DNA from: Paenibacillus glacialis
Lineage (GTDB): Bacteria; Bacillota; Bacilli; Paenibacillales; Paenibacillaceae
Reading direction: 5' to 3'
Length of the DNA: 64,000 bases
Assembly (NCBI RefSeq): GCF_001637205.1
Contig: NZ_LVJH01000017.1
Location: 248,001 to 312,000 of the forward strand
Shown here: positions 8,173 to 17,006 of the stretch, in pieces
Layout of the letters: the number at the start of each line of letters is the position of its first letter
Position numbering within the stretch: position 1 is the stretch's first letter
Translations under genes and position numbers: made by a program
The notes under the pieces: model-generated
What the model was told of the DNA's origin: nothing
Databases searched by the model: none
The model's input: the letters and a program-made list of their open reading frames with translations, nothing else

Positions 8173-9561
8173 TTGGATGTAGTTGTAGAATTGTTGTGGA
8201 AAGTGACAGATGGCTTATTGCAGCTGCTGATTCAGCCCTTTTATTATATTTCTATTCTTTTTATTATGTTGTTGTATCGCCAACAGGTATTGATGGAACG
8301 GAAGTTATTCAGTGTAAGGCTGCATAGTTGGGGACTTCAAGCCTGGCGTACATTTATAGGGGGTCTAGCCGCAGGCATTGGTGTTTCATTAGTTATGGCT
8401 TTTCTAGGCATAACTTTAACAAGTGAAGCGATTATTTGTATCTGGGTTGTGACACTGGTGTTGTTGTTATTTCGTGTGAGATATTTCTGTTTTGCATATG
8501 CTATTGGTCTATTAGGAGTCCTACAGTTTATCGTGGATTTCTTTCCGAAATGGCAGCCTGGGTCATTCATGGGGACCATTGTTGGAACAGTCAGAGAGCT
8601 AGATATACCCGCTCTTCTAGTGTTGGTAGCTGTGTTACATTTGGCAGAGGCTATTCTGATAAAGAAACAAGGAGCTTCATTCGCCATGCCTCTGCTTGTG
8701 GAGAGTAAACGTGGGAAGTTAGTCGGAGGGTATCAGATGCAGGCTTTCTGGGCGCTTCCGCTATTCCTACTTATTCCAGCTCAGACGACGGGCAGTATCT
8801 TGCCTTGGACGCCACTACTAGGAGGCGATGGTTGGAGTGGTGGATTCAGTCTGTTAGCGCTCCCTGTTGTCATTGGATTTGGAGAAATGACACAGAGCTT
8901 GTTACCACAGCAGAAAGCAAACGTTACATTCAAGAGACTACTATTATACAGTGTAGTTCTTCTAGCACTCAGCTTGCTTTCTACTTGGTGGAGTCCACTT
9001 ATGATTGTCGCTGCACTTGCCAGTGTATTGATACATGAAGGATTGGTCTGGTATAGTCGCTTGGAGGAACAGCAACGCAATGCGATGTTCGTGCATCCTT
9101 CTAAGGGACTACGTGTACTCTCTATCGTGCCTAATAGCCCGGCAGAAGAACTCGGTATTGTACCTGGAGAGACCTTATTGAAGGTAAATGGCATCATGAT
9201 CCATAGCACAGAACAGTTACATAGCTGTTTACGTATGAATCCTGCATTTTGTAAGTTAGAAGTGCAGAACTTGGCAGGTGAGAGTAAGTATCTTCAACGT
9301 CCTATTTATGCCGGGGATCATCACCAGTTAGGTGTTATACTAGTGCCAGATCAGAATGTTAGTGTGACAGCTAGTATGAAACCGATTAGCATTTATCAAA
9401 TTATCGGTATGAGACTCAATACAATTAAACGAACTTCTTTAAGTGACGATAGACCGTCTACTGAGATGGAAAATCAGGCAGCGATCGCGATAGCTGAATC
9501 AGCTGCAACAACGGATATGGATATACCCGATCCAGTTATACGTTATCCATGGGATAAGTAG
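8173..9561 (+). CDS. minJ: polytopic membrane PDZ protein, MinJ-like
   Basis: 462 residues from TTG 8173; GGAGGAG at 8154-8160 is somewhat far but no better start exists. The first 300 residues hold about seven or eight membrane helices, then a PDZ domain (about 310-380: KGLRVLSIVPNSPAEELGI, PGETLLKVNGIMIHS). Bacillus MinJ has this architecture, bridges DivIVA and MinD to position the division site, and lies next to ctpB. Synteny plus architecture support the call, but sequence identity cannot be judged here. A terminator separates it from the S41 gene. Confidence 0.7.
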   Translation: MDVVVELLWKVTDGLLQLLIQPFYYISILFIMLLYRQQVLMERKLFSVRLHSWGLQAWRTFIGGLAAGIGVSLVMAFLGITLTSEAIICIWVVTLVLLLFRVRYFCFAYAIGLLGVLQFIVDFFPKWQPGSFMGTIVGTVRELDIPALLVLVAVLHLAEAILIKKQGASFAMPLLVESKRGKLVGGYQMQAFWALPLFLLIPAQTTGSILPWTPLLGGDGWSGGFSLLALPVVIGFGEMTQSLLPQQKANVTFKRLLLYSVVLLALSLLSTWWSPLMIVAALASVLIHEGLVWYSRLEEQQRNAMFVHPSKGLRVLSIVPNSPAEELGIVPGETLLKVNGIMIHSTEQLHSCLRMNPAFCKLEVQNLAGESKYLQRPIYAGDHHQLGVILVPDQNVSVTASMKPISIYQIIGMRLNTIKRTSLSDDRPSTEMENQAAIAIAESAATTDMDIPDPVIRYPWDK

Positions 9562-9581
9562 CTAATTGAGTTTCCTTATTC

Positions 9582-10250
9582 TTATTTCACAGAGTTCGTG
9601 AGATATAGAATCGCAATTTGTGTTCGATCACGTAGCTGTGTCTTGCTTAAGATGTCCGTGATATAATTCTTTACCGTACCTTCGCTCAGGAAACATTTCT
9701 GGGCGATTTCTTTATTTGATAGACCTTCTGAAATATGACGAACTATCGTCTGTTCCATAGGGGTTAGTCCGTATAGTTCCAACTTATGGGCACAGGAAGT
9801 TTCAGAGCTCTGCATGGTAGAAGGAGCCACAGGACGAAGGAAGGTTGTGAGCTTGCGAGCGATATCTGGATGGATCAAGATATCACCATCGTGTACTGTT
9901 TTGATTCCATGAATGATGCGATCGGGAGGAATGTTCTTAAGTAAGTACCCACTTGCTCCATTCTGCAACGCTTGAATAATAAACTCGTCATCATCGAAGG
10001 TCGTCAGCATAAGCACGCGAGTATTAGGGAATTGCTCCTTAACACGTTTGGTTCCTTCTACACCGTCACATACAGGCATTCGAATGTCCATGAGCACGAC
10101 GTCGACCTGTAACCCCGATTGCATTAACTCTACGGCATCCGCACCATGCGCTGCACAACCCACGACCGCGATTTCAGCATCCATGGCCATCAATACTTTT
10201 AGACTTTCACGTATGAATTCATCATCATCCACAATCAGTAAAGAAATCAA
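9582..10250 (-). CDS. LuxR/NarL-type response regulator (LnrK/YfiK-like)
   Basis: 222 residues from TTG 10250 with GGGGGA eight bases before it. The receiver domain (1-120) has acidic DDD at 8-10, the phospho-acceptor Asp at 55 (VVLMDIRMP), the TT switch in MLTTFDDDE and Lys in YLLKN; a LuxR helix-turn-helix follows (about 155-215, LTPMEQTIVRHISEGLSNKEIA). It pairs with the reverse-strand histidine kinase upstream and probably controls the divergent ABC-2 exporter. The order matches LnrJK-LnrLMN, the Bacillus linearmycin-resistance system. Unusually, a 260-bp repeat element separates it from its kinase gene. Confidence 0.88.
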   Translation of the reverse strand: MISLLIVDDDEFIRESLKVLMAMDAEIAVVGCAAHGADAVELMQSGLQVDVVLMDIRMPVCDGVEGTKRVKEQFPNTRVLMLTTFDDDEFIIQALQNGASGYLLKNIPPDRIIHGIKTVHDGDILIHPDIARKLTTFLRPVAPSTMQSSETSCAHKLELYGLTPMEQTIVRHISEGLSNKEIAQKCFLSEGTVKNYITDILSKTQLRDRTQIAILYLTNSVK

Positions 10251-10280
10251 TTTGAAATCCCCCTTGTTCTATATGTTCGT

Positions 10281-10540
10281 GTTCAAAAAGTCGGATTTTC
10301 AGCACTAAAGTGCATGCTTACGATGATGATTGGATGAAGCAAGGGAGTGAGGAGCGAAAGCTACACGTTTTCGGAGAAAACGACTTCGGAAACATAAGCT
10401 GGCAGTACCTACGTGAGCACCTGAAATGTTTCCGAAGGAAACATACTTCGGAAGCTTACGCTAGGACCGGCTGAATTCAATATTCGATGCGAAAATAAGC
10501 TCCTTGACATACTTCGTGATCAAAAGATGACTTTTTGAAC
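10281..10540. mobile_element. 260-bp MITE-like element with terminal inverted repeats
   Basis: The ends are perfect 12-bp inverted repeats, GTTCAAAAAGTC at 10281-10292 and its complement at 10529-10540. Inside are further palindromes: CTTCGGAAACAT (10384-10395) paired with its complement (10426-10437), and small hairpins at 10366-10382 and 10427-10443. It has no coding capacity. It fills almost the whole gap between kinase stop and regulator start. No clear target-site duplication is visible. Structure and ends suggest a non-autonomous transposable element. Confidence 0.75.
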
Positions 10541-10545
10541 AACCT

Positions 10546-11712
10546 CTATACTACTTCGTTCTTATTGTACACTGGGAGCGTGGTTACAATAGTAAATGGA
10601 TACTCCCACTGAATATACATATGTCCTCCAACTAGCTTAACGCGTTCTTCCATGCCACTTAACCCCATGCCTTGTTGTCTCGTATTAGTACACGAAAGCG
10701 GAGATATTTCGCCAGTATTACTTACAGCCATACATACCTCCCCATTTCCAAAAGTGAGGATAACTTCCACGGATGTAGCGTTACCATGTCGTAGAGCATT
10801 CGTAATCGCTTCTTTGGCATTTTTGAATAATACAATCTGCAAGCTCGGATACAACAGGATTGGGATGCCTTTGACCTTAAGATTGGTGTGAATTCCTGTC
10901 GCACGTCCTGTTTCCTCAAGTAATCGATCGATGGCGTATTCTTCCGTTAAAGAAGTGGCAGGACGCATCTTTTTCACAGTATTACGCATATCATCCATGC
11001 TTCCTGACAGCTGGTCTCGAATCTGGTTCATTAAGTCCATCCCGTGAGGATAATTAGAAGGCATGATCTGGATGGCTGCCTCCATCATCATTTTGACTCG
11101 AATGAGACGATGACCAATATGATCATGAAGGTGTCGAGCTATTCGCTCACGTTCGCCCGATTGCGCAGTGGCTTCCACTTGATGAGTAAACTCTATTAGC
11201 CGTTTACGTGTTTCATCTAGTTCGTAATGATCCTTACGGAGCTCGTCGTAGAGACGGATGACATCTTCATGACTATTTTTAGAGTACTGAAGTAACGATA
11301 ACAAAACCGCAGTTAGAATAAATGTGGAATTGATGCAAATAATCCATAAAGCTTGCTCGTGTTGAAAGGAGACATTAAGAAGTATTAAATGGATACTTAA
11401 CATGAGCCAACGGGTCCCACGATGAAGTAAGAAAACATAGACGAATAGTGAGGAGAGAGAGATAAAGAACATCAAATAACCATAGGTGTGACAGAGCCAG
11501 ACAGAGAAGATGATGTCTATACATAACAATAGCTTTTTGGCGGAGAGCTTATGTATGAATCGATCTAATACAACAAGGAACATATAGAGTAGTAGAGTTA
11601 CAATAAATTGACCATAATTGTCATAACGGTATATGTAGATGGAGCTAAAGCTGGCAATGAAGATGAAGCCATAGCGAAGAATATTTAGAAAAGAGAACAA
11701 GATACACAACAT
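10546..11712 (-). CDS. sensor histidine kinase, NarL-partner type (LnrJ/YfiJ-like)
   Basis: 388 residues from ATG 11712; AAAGG lies directly against this ATG, so a nearby TTG may be the true start. About five or six membrane helices (1-150) carry little extracellular sequence, which suggests sensing within the membrane. A short coiled linker leads to the HisKA_3 box (RERIARHLHDHIGHRL, phospho-His in HLHDH) and a HATPase domain (NALRHGNATSVEV; GMGLSGMEERV). It phosphorylates the response regulator encoded next. Intramembrane-sensing kinases of this layout often control drug or lipopeptide exporters such as the divergent ABC system here. Confidence 0.9.
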   Translation of the reverse strand: MLCILFSFLNILRYGFIFIASFSSIYIYRYDNYGQFIVTLLLYMFLVVLDRFIHKLSAKKLLLCIDIIFSVWLCHTYGYLMFFISLSSLFVYVFLLHRGTRWLMLSIHLILLNVSFQHEQALWIICINSTFILTAVLLSLLQYSKNSHEDVIRLYDELRKDHYELDETRKRLIEFTHQVEATAQSGERERIARHLHDHIGHRLIRVKMMMEAAIQIMPSNYPHGMDLMNQIRDQLSGSMDDMRNTVKKMRPATSLTEEYAIDRLLEETGRATGIHTNLKVKGIPILLYPSLQIVLFKNAKEAITNALRHGNATSVEVILTFGNGEVCMAVSNTGEISPLSCTNTRQQGMGLSGMEERVKLVGGHMYIQWEYPFTIVTTLPVYNKNEVV

Positions 11713-11776
11713 CCTTTATGGGATAAAATGGGGCAATATGGCTTCATTATAGCATAGGACTAGAATGCTGAAGGAG

Positions 11777-11814
11777 ATGACTTTCGTCACCTATACCTTA
11801 TGACCTTTAGTACC
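11777..11814. promoter_or_regulatory. paired imperfect repeats before the exporter operon
   Basis: ATGACTTTCGTCACC at 11777-11791 and ATGACCTTTAGTACC at 11800-11814 agree at 10 of 15 positions and are spaced by 23 bp, about two helix turns. They lie between the divergent kinase and exporter genes, a reasonable place for response-regulator binding. This is inferred from position only. Confidence 0.3.
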
Positions 11815-11874
11815 TCTCAAATTTGCTGAACTTCAGTACAATAGGGAACAAGAAGCATAGAGGGAGCGATGAAT

Positions 11875-12810
11875 ATGGCATTTGTGGAAATAAAGGATGT
11901 AGTGAAACGATACGGTACTAACATATCCGTTGATCATTTAAATCTAAGTATTCATGAAGGCGAAATATTTGGTCTGTTAGGTCCGAATGGTGCAGGGAAG
12001 AGTACAACAATCAATATGATGAGTGGATTAATGAAATTAGACCATGGCAGTATTTCTGTAGATGGGATATCGGTGAACGATAGACCACTCGAAGTGAAGA
12101 AGCGTATAGGCCTTGTGCCGCAAGAACTAGCTCTATATGAGACGATGCCTGCGGCGGACAATGTGACCTTCTTCGCCAAGTTATATGGACTGAGAGGTAA
12201 GCTGTTGAAGGAGCGAGTGGAGGAGGCATTAGAGTTCGTCGGACTACAAGATCGTGCTAAAGAAATGCCGGCGACATTCTCTGGTGGGATGAAAAGAAGG
12301 CTGAACATTGCGTGTGCAATCATGCATCACCCGAAGTTAATCATTATGGATGAACCCACAGTAGGTATTGATCCGCAATCGCGGAATCACATCCTTGAAT
12401 CCGTTCGTACTTTGAATAAAATGGGCTCAACCATTATCTATACAAGTCATTACATGGAAGAAGTAGCTGCCATCAGCGACCGAGTCGCCATTATGGATCA
12501 GGGACACGTGATTGCATGTGGTACGCAACAGGAACTCCGTGAGCGAGTAGCGAGTACGGAGAAGATTGTGATTAAGGCAACCCAGATTACAGAAGCGGTT
12601 ATCGATGAGTTGGAGCTTCATCCAAGAATTTCTAGAGTTTCGTCCAATGAAGATGTAATTGAGCTGTATGTGGCTTCTTCCCAGCAGGAACTGCAAGACA
12701 TCCTATTCATTTGTGCCAAGCACAATGTCATTTTACAGTCACTAGCTTGTGAAGAGCCTGATCTTGAGTCTCTTTTTCTAAATCTAACAGGTCGAAAGCT
12801 ACGTGATTAG
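11875..12810 (+). CDS. ABC transporter ATP-binding protein (LnrL/YfiL-like)
   Basis: 311 residues from ATG 11875 (MAFVEIKDVV), eight bases after GGGAG; the ATG at 11869 is too close to that site. It powers an ABC-2 exporter made with the two permeases downstream. Seen: Walker A GPNGAGKST, Q-loop PQELALYETM, signature FSGGMKRR, Walker B LIIMDEPTVGIDP, switch His in YTSHYMEE. A C-terminal extension of about 80 residues is usual for this drug/antibiotic export group. The neighbouring two-component system and paired permeases match the LnrLMN arrangement; the substrate cannot be told. Confidence 0.9.
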   Translation: MAFVEIKDVVKRYGTNISVDHLNLSIHEGEIFGLLGPNGAGKSTTINMMSGLMKLDHGSISVDGISVNDRPLEVKKRIGLVPQELALYETMPAADNVTFFAKLYGLRGKLLKERVEEALEFVGLQDRAKEMPATFSGGMKRRLNIACAIMHHPKLIIMDEPTVGIDPQSRNHILESVRTLNKMGSTIIYTSHYMEEVAAISDRVAIMDQGHVIACGTQQELRERVASTEKIVIKATQITEAVIDELELHPRISRVSSNEDVIELYVASSQQELQDILFICAKHNVILQSLACEEPDLESLFLNLTGRKLRD

Positions 12811-12823
12811 GGGGCGGAAGTAG

Positions 12824-14011
12824 ATGAACGTTTGGATGATTGCGTGGTTTGAACTTAGGAGAATGTTTCGAGCACGTACAGTACTTATTAATCTTTTTGT
12901 GTTGCCATTACTATTGATCTTTATACTAGGTACGGCTCTTTCAACCTTTTTCAATGCAGATGATAAGATTCACGATCTTGATCCTGTGAAGGTTGCGATG
13001 GTAGAAAGTGTTGGGAATAAAGGGGCTGTGAGTTCTCAGTTAAATACCTACCTACAAAGTCCAGATATTGTGAAAATGATTATTATGCAAGATGTGCCTA
13101 CGACCGAAGAAGCAGAGAAGCTGTTGCGGTCGCAAAAGGTGGATTATGTCGTTACGGTTCCTGTCGATTTCGATCATCAAGTGATGACCGGAAAGGAAGC
13201 GAAGCTCGAGCTTATGCTCGGAAGTAACAGAACGGCTAATATGGTCGCAGGAACGGTATTTGATAGCTTTCTAGATGAAATCAATCACGGGCAATCGGTT
13301 GCAATTGTCGTGGGTTCGATGGGGTTAAAGCAAGAAGTGGCTGTTAGTTCGGGTTCACCTAGTGATGCCCATTCATATGTCTCAGTAGGTAAGTTGAATG
13401 ATGCAGCAACTTCATATTCTGCGGCGCAATATTTTGCAGTGGCGATGTTGATAATGTTCCTGTTATATTCGGGTGGCACGGCCAGTGATAGTCTATTGAA
13501 TGAGAGGGAGAATCACACATTATACCGCCTACAGTCTATGCCCATATCACATATTCAGATATTAGTAGGTAAGATGATCGGAAGTAGTATTGTAGCTATA
13601 GCTCAGACGCTTGTTATTATTACGGTCTCCTATGTACTATACGGAACAAATTGGGGTCAACAGCCAGTGTTGTTAGCAGTGACTTGCATGTTATTGATAT
13701 TCGCATCCATGATGATCGCAGCAATCGTATCCTTGATGTCTAAATCGAGTTCCGGTGCCAGTAACTTCATGCAGGTTTTAATCGTGGCCATGACGTTTTT
13801 TAGTGGAGGATTTCTACCTATTCCAGTTGGATTTATTCAGAACATCGGAGAGTTTACGTTGAATCATTGGGGAATGAAGAGTATTCTGCAAATCATGTTA
13901 CATGGGAATATATCTGAGATCATCTCAAGTATCGGTATGTTGGCAGGTATCTGTGCTGCTCTTTTAGCAGTTACAGCTATTGTTTATCGAAAGGTGGGAT
14001 ATCATGCATAG
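12824..14011 (+). CDS. ABC-2 type permease (LnrM/YfiM-like)
   Basis: 395 residues from ATG 12824 with GGGGGCGGAAG upstream. One N-terminal membrane helix (about 20-42) is followed by a large extracellular domain (about 45-205) and five C-terminal helices (about 220-390), the ABC2_membrane_3 layout. It forms the channel with the next permease, driven by the ATPase gene 13 bp upstream. Its final codons overlap the next gene by eight bases, so the two are translated together. Confidence 0.88.
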   Translation: MNVWMIAWFELRRMFRARTVLINLFVLPLLLIFILGTALSTFFNADDKIHDLDPVKVAMVESVGNKGAVSSQLNTYLQSPDIVKMIIMQDVPTTEEAEKLLRSQKVDYVVTVPVDFDHQVMTGKEAKLELMLGSNRTANMVAGTVFDSFLDEINHGQSVAIVVGSMGLKQEVAVSSGSPSDAHSYVSVGKLNDAATSYSAAQYFAVAMLIMFLLYSGGTASDSLLNERENHTLYRLQSMPISHIQILVGKMIGSSIVAIAQTLVIITVSYVLYGTNWGQQPVLLAVTCMLLIFASMMIAAIVSLMSKSSSGASNFMQVLIVAMTFFSGGFLPIPVGFIQNIGEFTLNHWGMKSILQIMLHGNISEIISSIGMLAGICAALLAVTAIVYRKVGYHA

Positions 14012-15161
14012 CTTAACGATTGCTTTGAATATGGTCAGAAGAATTATTGGAACCCGAAAAGGCATTATAACTTTTATCATTCTACCTTGTGTTGTAGTCA
14101 CGGCTACGATAGCGTTAATGGGTCAGAATAGTAATGCTAAGGTGAATATCCCTTACGTGAATCAAGATACAGGTCCAGCAGGGCAACATATTATCGAAGA
14201 ATTATCTAGAAATGATAATTATGAGCTGAAACCATTGAATGGTGAGGAAGAACTTAGGGACGCTATTTTAGATAAAAAAGGAACACTGGGGATATTGATT
14301 CCTTCTGGATTCAGTGAACAATTACTTCAAGGTAATGTGCAAGATATCCGCATGTATGAACTAATGGCTGGTGAAGCCGGGATTATGATCAAAATGAATA
14401 TGAATAGTATCGTTGGAAGAATGGTACGAACGACCGAGAGACTAAGCGTAATGAATCTAGACACGGGTGTTCAATTTGATGTCTTTAGCAAGAGTCTGCA
14501 AGAAGTGAGTAAACATCTTATTGCGTCACAGAAAACAGATTATAACCTGTATGCTAAGAATGGACTTACGAATGTGACTGGATTTACAATCATGTTCATG
14601 ATGGGATTGGTAACGAGTATCGTTCGGATGATATTAGATGATCGCCGAAATAAAACCATGGCACGTATATATAGTGCACCTGTGAGGTCTTACCAAATCG
14701 CAATGGGTCATATGATGGGAAGCTTCTTTGTGGGGATCCTACAAATCAGTATTATTCTGATCTTGAGTCGTTGGGTATTGGGATATGAGTATAATATTCC
14801 GTTCCTTACACACTTCCTGATCTTGGGTTCCTTCATGTTGGTGGCCATGGGTATTGCCAGCACCGTGGCTGGATTAGTACGCAATCCTAATAATGCCAGC
14901 ATGCTTAATAACATGATTATTACGCCAACTTGTATGATAGGGGGGTGCTTCTGGCCAATATCCTTCATGCCGGATTACATGCAAAAAGCAGCTAATTTCG
15001 TTCCGCAGAAGTGGGTGATAGAATCCGTTGAGAGAATAGCCTCGGGGGGACAATTGACGGATATCTGGCTACCTTTGTCCATCTTAGGGCTGATGGCAGT
15101 CATACTGCTCGCGATTGGATCAGTGATTCTTAGGCCTAGCGATACGGGGGTTGGGGTGTAA
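14004..15161 (+). CDS. ABC-2 type permease (LnrN/YfiN-like)
   Basis: 385 residues from ATG 14004, which sits in the last codons of the previous permease and follows AAGGTGGG; an in-frame ATG at 13980 lacks a ribosome site. The topology is the same as the preceding gene: one helix (about 20-42), an extracellular domain, then five or six helices (about 195-380). Having two different permeases suggests a heterodimeric exporter. The operon ends at a bidirectional terminator. Confidence 0.88.
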   Translation: MHSLTIALNMVRRIIGTRKGIITFIILPCVVVTATIALMGQNSNAKVNIPYVNQDTGPAGQHIIEELSRNDNYELKPLNGEEELRDAILDKKGTLGILIPSGFSEQLLQGNVQDIRMYELMAGEAGIMIKMNMNSIVGRMVRTTERLSVMNLDTGVQFDVFSKSLQEVSKHLIASQKTDYNLYAKNGLTNVTGFTIMFMMGLVTSIVRMILDDRRNKTMARIYSAPVRSYQIAMGHMMGSFFVGILQISIILILSRWVLGYEYNIPFLTHFLILGSFMLVAMGIASTVAGLVRNPNNASMLNNMIITPTCMIGGCFWPISFMPDYMQKAANFVPQKWVIESVERIASGGQLTDIWLPLSILGLMAVILLAIGSVILRPSDTGVGV

Positions 15162-15170
15162 GGTAACTTT

Positions 15171-15223
15171 AGTAAAGACAAAAAAAGAACAGCCTTTCAT
15201 GGCTGTTCTTTTTTGTCTTTACT
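15171..15223. terminator. bidirectional terminator between exporter and motB
   Basis: A stem of about 23 bp with one bulged base and a 6-nt loop has an A-run in its left arm and a T-run in its right arm, so it ends in a U tract on both strands. It reaches into the motB stop codon and serves both convergent operons. Confidence 0.88.
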
Positions 15224-16052
15224 ACTCTTGTAACTGACGAAGTACGATAATCTCCACACGACGATTACTCTGACGGCCCGGAGTTGTTGTGTTATCTCCT
15301 ACAGGACGTGTATCAGCGTAGCCAGCGTATTGGAATCCATCAGGACTAAGGTTCTCATGTTCAAGGAAGAAACGAAGAATTGATAGGGCTCGTGCCCCGG
15401 ACAATTCCCAGTTATCTTGATATTTAGAAGCGCTCGTGATGGGTAGATTATCCGTGTGACCTTCGATACTAACAGTTGTACCTAGATTCTTGAAAAGGCT
15501 TGCGAGCTTAGCTAATACAGGACTAGAAGCGGGCTTTAGGTCGGCTCTACCCACATCGAATACGAACTGGTCGCTAAGCGTAATGGATATTCCTTGGGGT
15601 TTATCTGCAACGAAAATTTGATCATCCAATTTATTATCAGATACATATTTCGAGATAACCGACATCAAACCTTGTAACTCTTGCTCTTGCTGCCGGAAGG
15701 CTAGTTCACGTTCAGTTAATGCATGAGGTTCTTGTACCTGTACCTCTTGAGTAGGCTCTATTTCCGTATTAGGTGGTGTCGTGGTAGTATCAGGATTCTT
15801 ATATTCATCGGCAGTACCTGTTATTCCAGAACCTTCTTCTAGAATAGAATCACCAGATTTGAATGTGAGTTGAAGAGATTGTGTAACTTCTTCATATTTG
15901 CCCTTATCAAGGGTGCTCATAGCATACATGACGACGAAGAAAATAAGCAGTAGCGTAATTAAATCCGCATATGTAATGAGCCAACGATCTCGATTGCTAT
16001 TCTCAGCCTGACTTCCTCGACGTCGAGATTGGCTTCTAGTCTGCTGTCTCAT
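15222..16052 (-). CDS. motB: flagellar motor stator protein MotB
   Basis: 276 residues from ATG 16052, six bases after AAGGGGG. A short basic N-terminus precedes a single membrane helix with the proton-carrying Asp in LITYADL (D30), then a Pro/Glu/Thr-rich linker and an OmpA-type peptidoglycan-binding domain (about 140-270: VSIEGHTDNLPI, SGARALSILRF, GRQSNRRVEI). MotB anchors the stator to the wall and, with MotA, conducts ions to turn the flagellum. It overlaps motA by 17 bases. Ion choice (H+ or Na+) is not certain from sequence. Confidence 0.95.
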   Translation of the reverse strand: MRQQTRSQSRRRGSQAENSNRDRWLITYADLITLLLIFFVVMYAMSTLDKGKYEEVTQSLQLTFKSGDSILEEGSGITGTADEYKNPDTTTTPPNTEIEPTQEVQVQEPHALTERELAFRQQEQELQGLMSVISKYVSDNKLDDQIFVADKPQGISITLSDQFVFDVGRADLKPASSPVLAKLASLFKNLGTTVSIEGHTDNLPITSASKYQDNWELSGARALSILRFFLEHENLSPDGFQYAGYADTRPVGDNTTTPGRQSNRRVEIIVLRQLQE

Positions 16053-16839
16053 CAAGAACCCCCTTCTTCATGGAAGAGGAATGAGTCGAATCCTTTGCCT
16101 TCATCGTCTCGTAAGAAATCTTTTTGCGAACGATTTGAGGGTGTTCTCCGTTCTGAATCGCAAGAATACCTTGAAGAAGAAGCTCCATATTCTGAATTTC
16201 ATCAGCACTTCGCGATTTAATTTTGGAAGCAATGGGCAAAAAGATAAGATTAGCACTAGCGACTCCGTAAAGTGTAGCGATAAAGGCGACAGCAATGGAA
16301 GGGCCCAATTCAGTTGGATCGGATAAACTACTAAGTACATGAATAAGACCCATGACGGTACCTATAATCCCCATAGTAGGTGCATAACCACCAGCAGACT
16401 CGAATATTTTGGCATAACCATCATGTTTCATTTCTGCGCGATCTAATTCAATCTCCATAATTTGTCTGACAAGAGTAGGCTCTGTGCCATCTACAACCAT
16501 TTGCATACCTTCGCTAAGGAATTCATTCGGGTGATGTTGTGCTCTTTGCTCAAGAGCGAGTACACCATTTCGTCGTGCAGTAGTCGCCATATGGACAATA
16601 TCCTCGACTAATTCTTCCATATCATTCTCTGGTCGAACAAACGCATAACGTATTGCTTGGGGAATCGTCTTCAGCCTTGCAGCTGGATAACTAATCACAA
16701 CAGCGGCAATGGTTCCACCGAATACGATAAGTGCTGCAGTCTGCTGAAATAAGCCTGAAATTTGTCCACCTTCCCAGAGAAATCCTCCGATAAGTGCGGC
16801 AAGACCGGCTAATATACCTAATATTGTAACGATATCCAT
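16036..16839 (-). CDS. motA: flagellar motor stator protein MotA
   Basis: 267 residues from ATG 16839 (MDIVTILGILAG), nine bases after GGAGAGG; longer in-frame starts lack a ribosome site. It has four membrane helices, a large cytoplasmic loop with the charged torque-generating stretch (about 85-150) and the conserved GGYAPTMGIIGTVMGLIHVL segment before helices 3 and 4. It forms the stator channel with MotB, whose gene overlaps it. No other flagellar gene is in the window, as is common for separate motAB operons. Confidence 0.95.
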   Translation of the reverse strand: MDIVTILGILAGLAALIGGFLWEGGQISGLFQQTAALIVFGGTIAAVVISYPAARLKTIPQAIRYAFVRPENDMEELVEDIVHMATTARRNGVLALEQRAQHHPNEFLSEGMQMVVDGTEPTLVRQIMEIELDRAEMKHDGYAKIFESAGGYAPTMGIIGTVMGLIHVLSSLSDPTELGPSIAVAFIATLYGVASANLIFLPIASKIKSRSADEIQNMELLLQGILAIQNGEHPQIVRKKISYETMKAKDSTHSSSMKKGVLDETAD

Positions 16840-16872
16840 TGTCGTGAACCTCTCCGATCTAATTGTTAGGAT

Positions 16873-16918
16873 TTGCATACACTATCTGATCCGAGTATAA
16901 TAATGGGAACAGATATTC
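16873..16918 (+). promoter_or_regulatory. uvrB promoter with candidate SOS (LexA) box
   Basis: TTGCAT (16873-16878), a 17-bp spacer and TATAAT (16896-16901) form a good sigma-A promoter facing uvrB. GAACAGATATTC at 16907-16918, at the expected transcription start, matches 7 of the 8 half-site bases of the Gram-positive LexA site GAAC-N4-GTTC. uvrB is LexA-controlled in Bacillus. Confidence 0.6.
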
Positions 16919-17006
16919 TTATAAAGATGAATATTCCTTGTATTATATATCGGGGATTATCGACATATTCTTTAACTATTTTAGATGATAAGGGTGGTAT
17001 TGGGCA

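Noticed and set aside
15222..16839. Reading the stator as sodium-driven MotPS
   Set aside because: The motif LITYADLITLLL does not decide ion type and no ccpA or sodium-related neighbour is present; MotAB is the neutral call.
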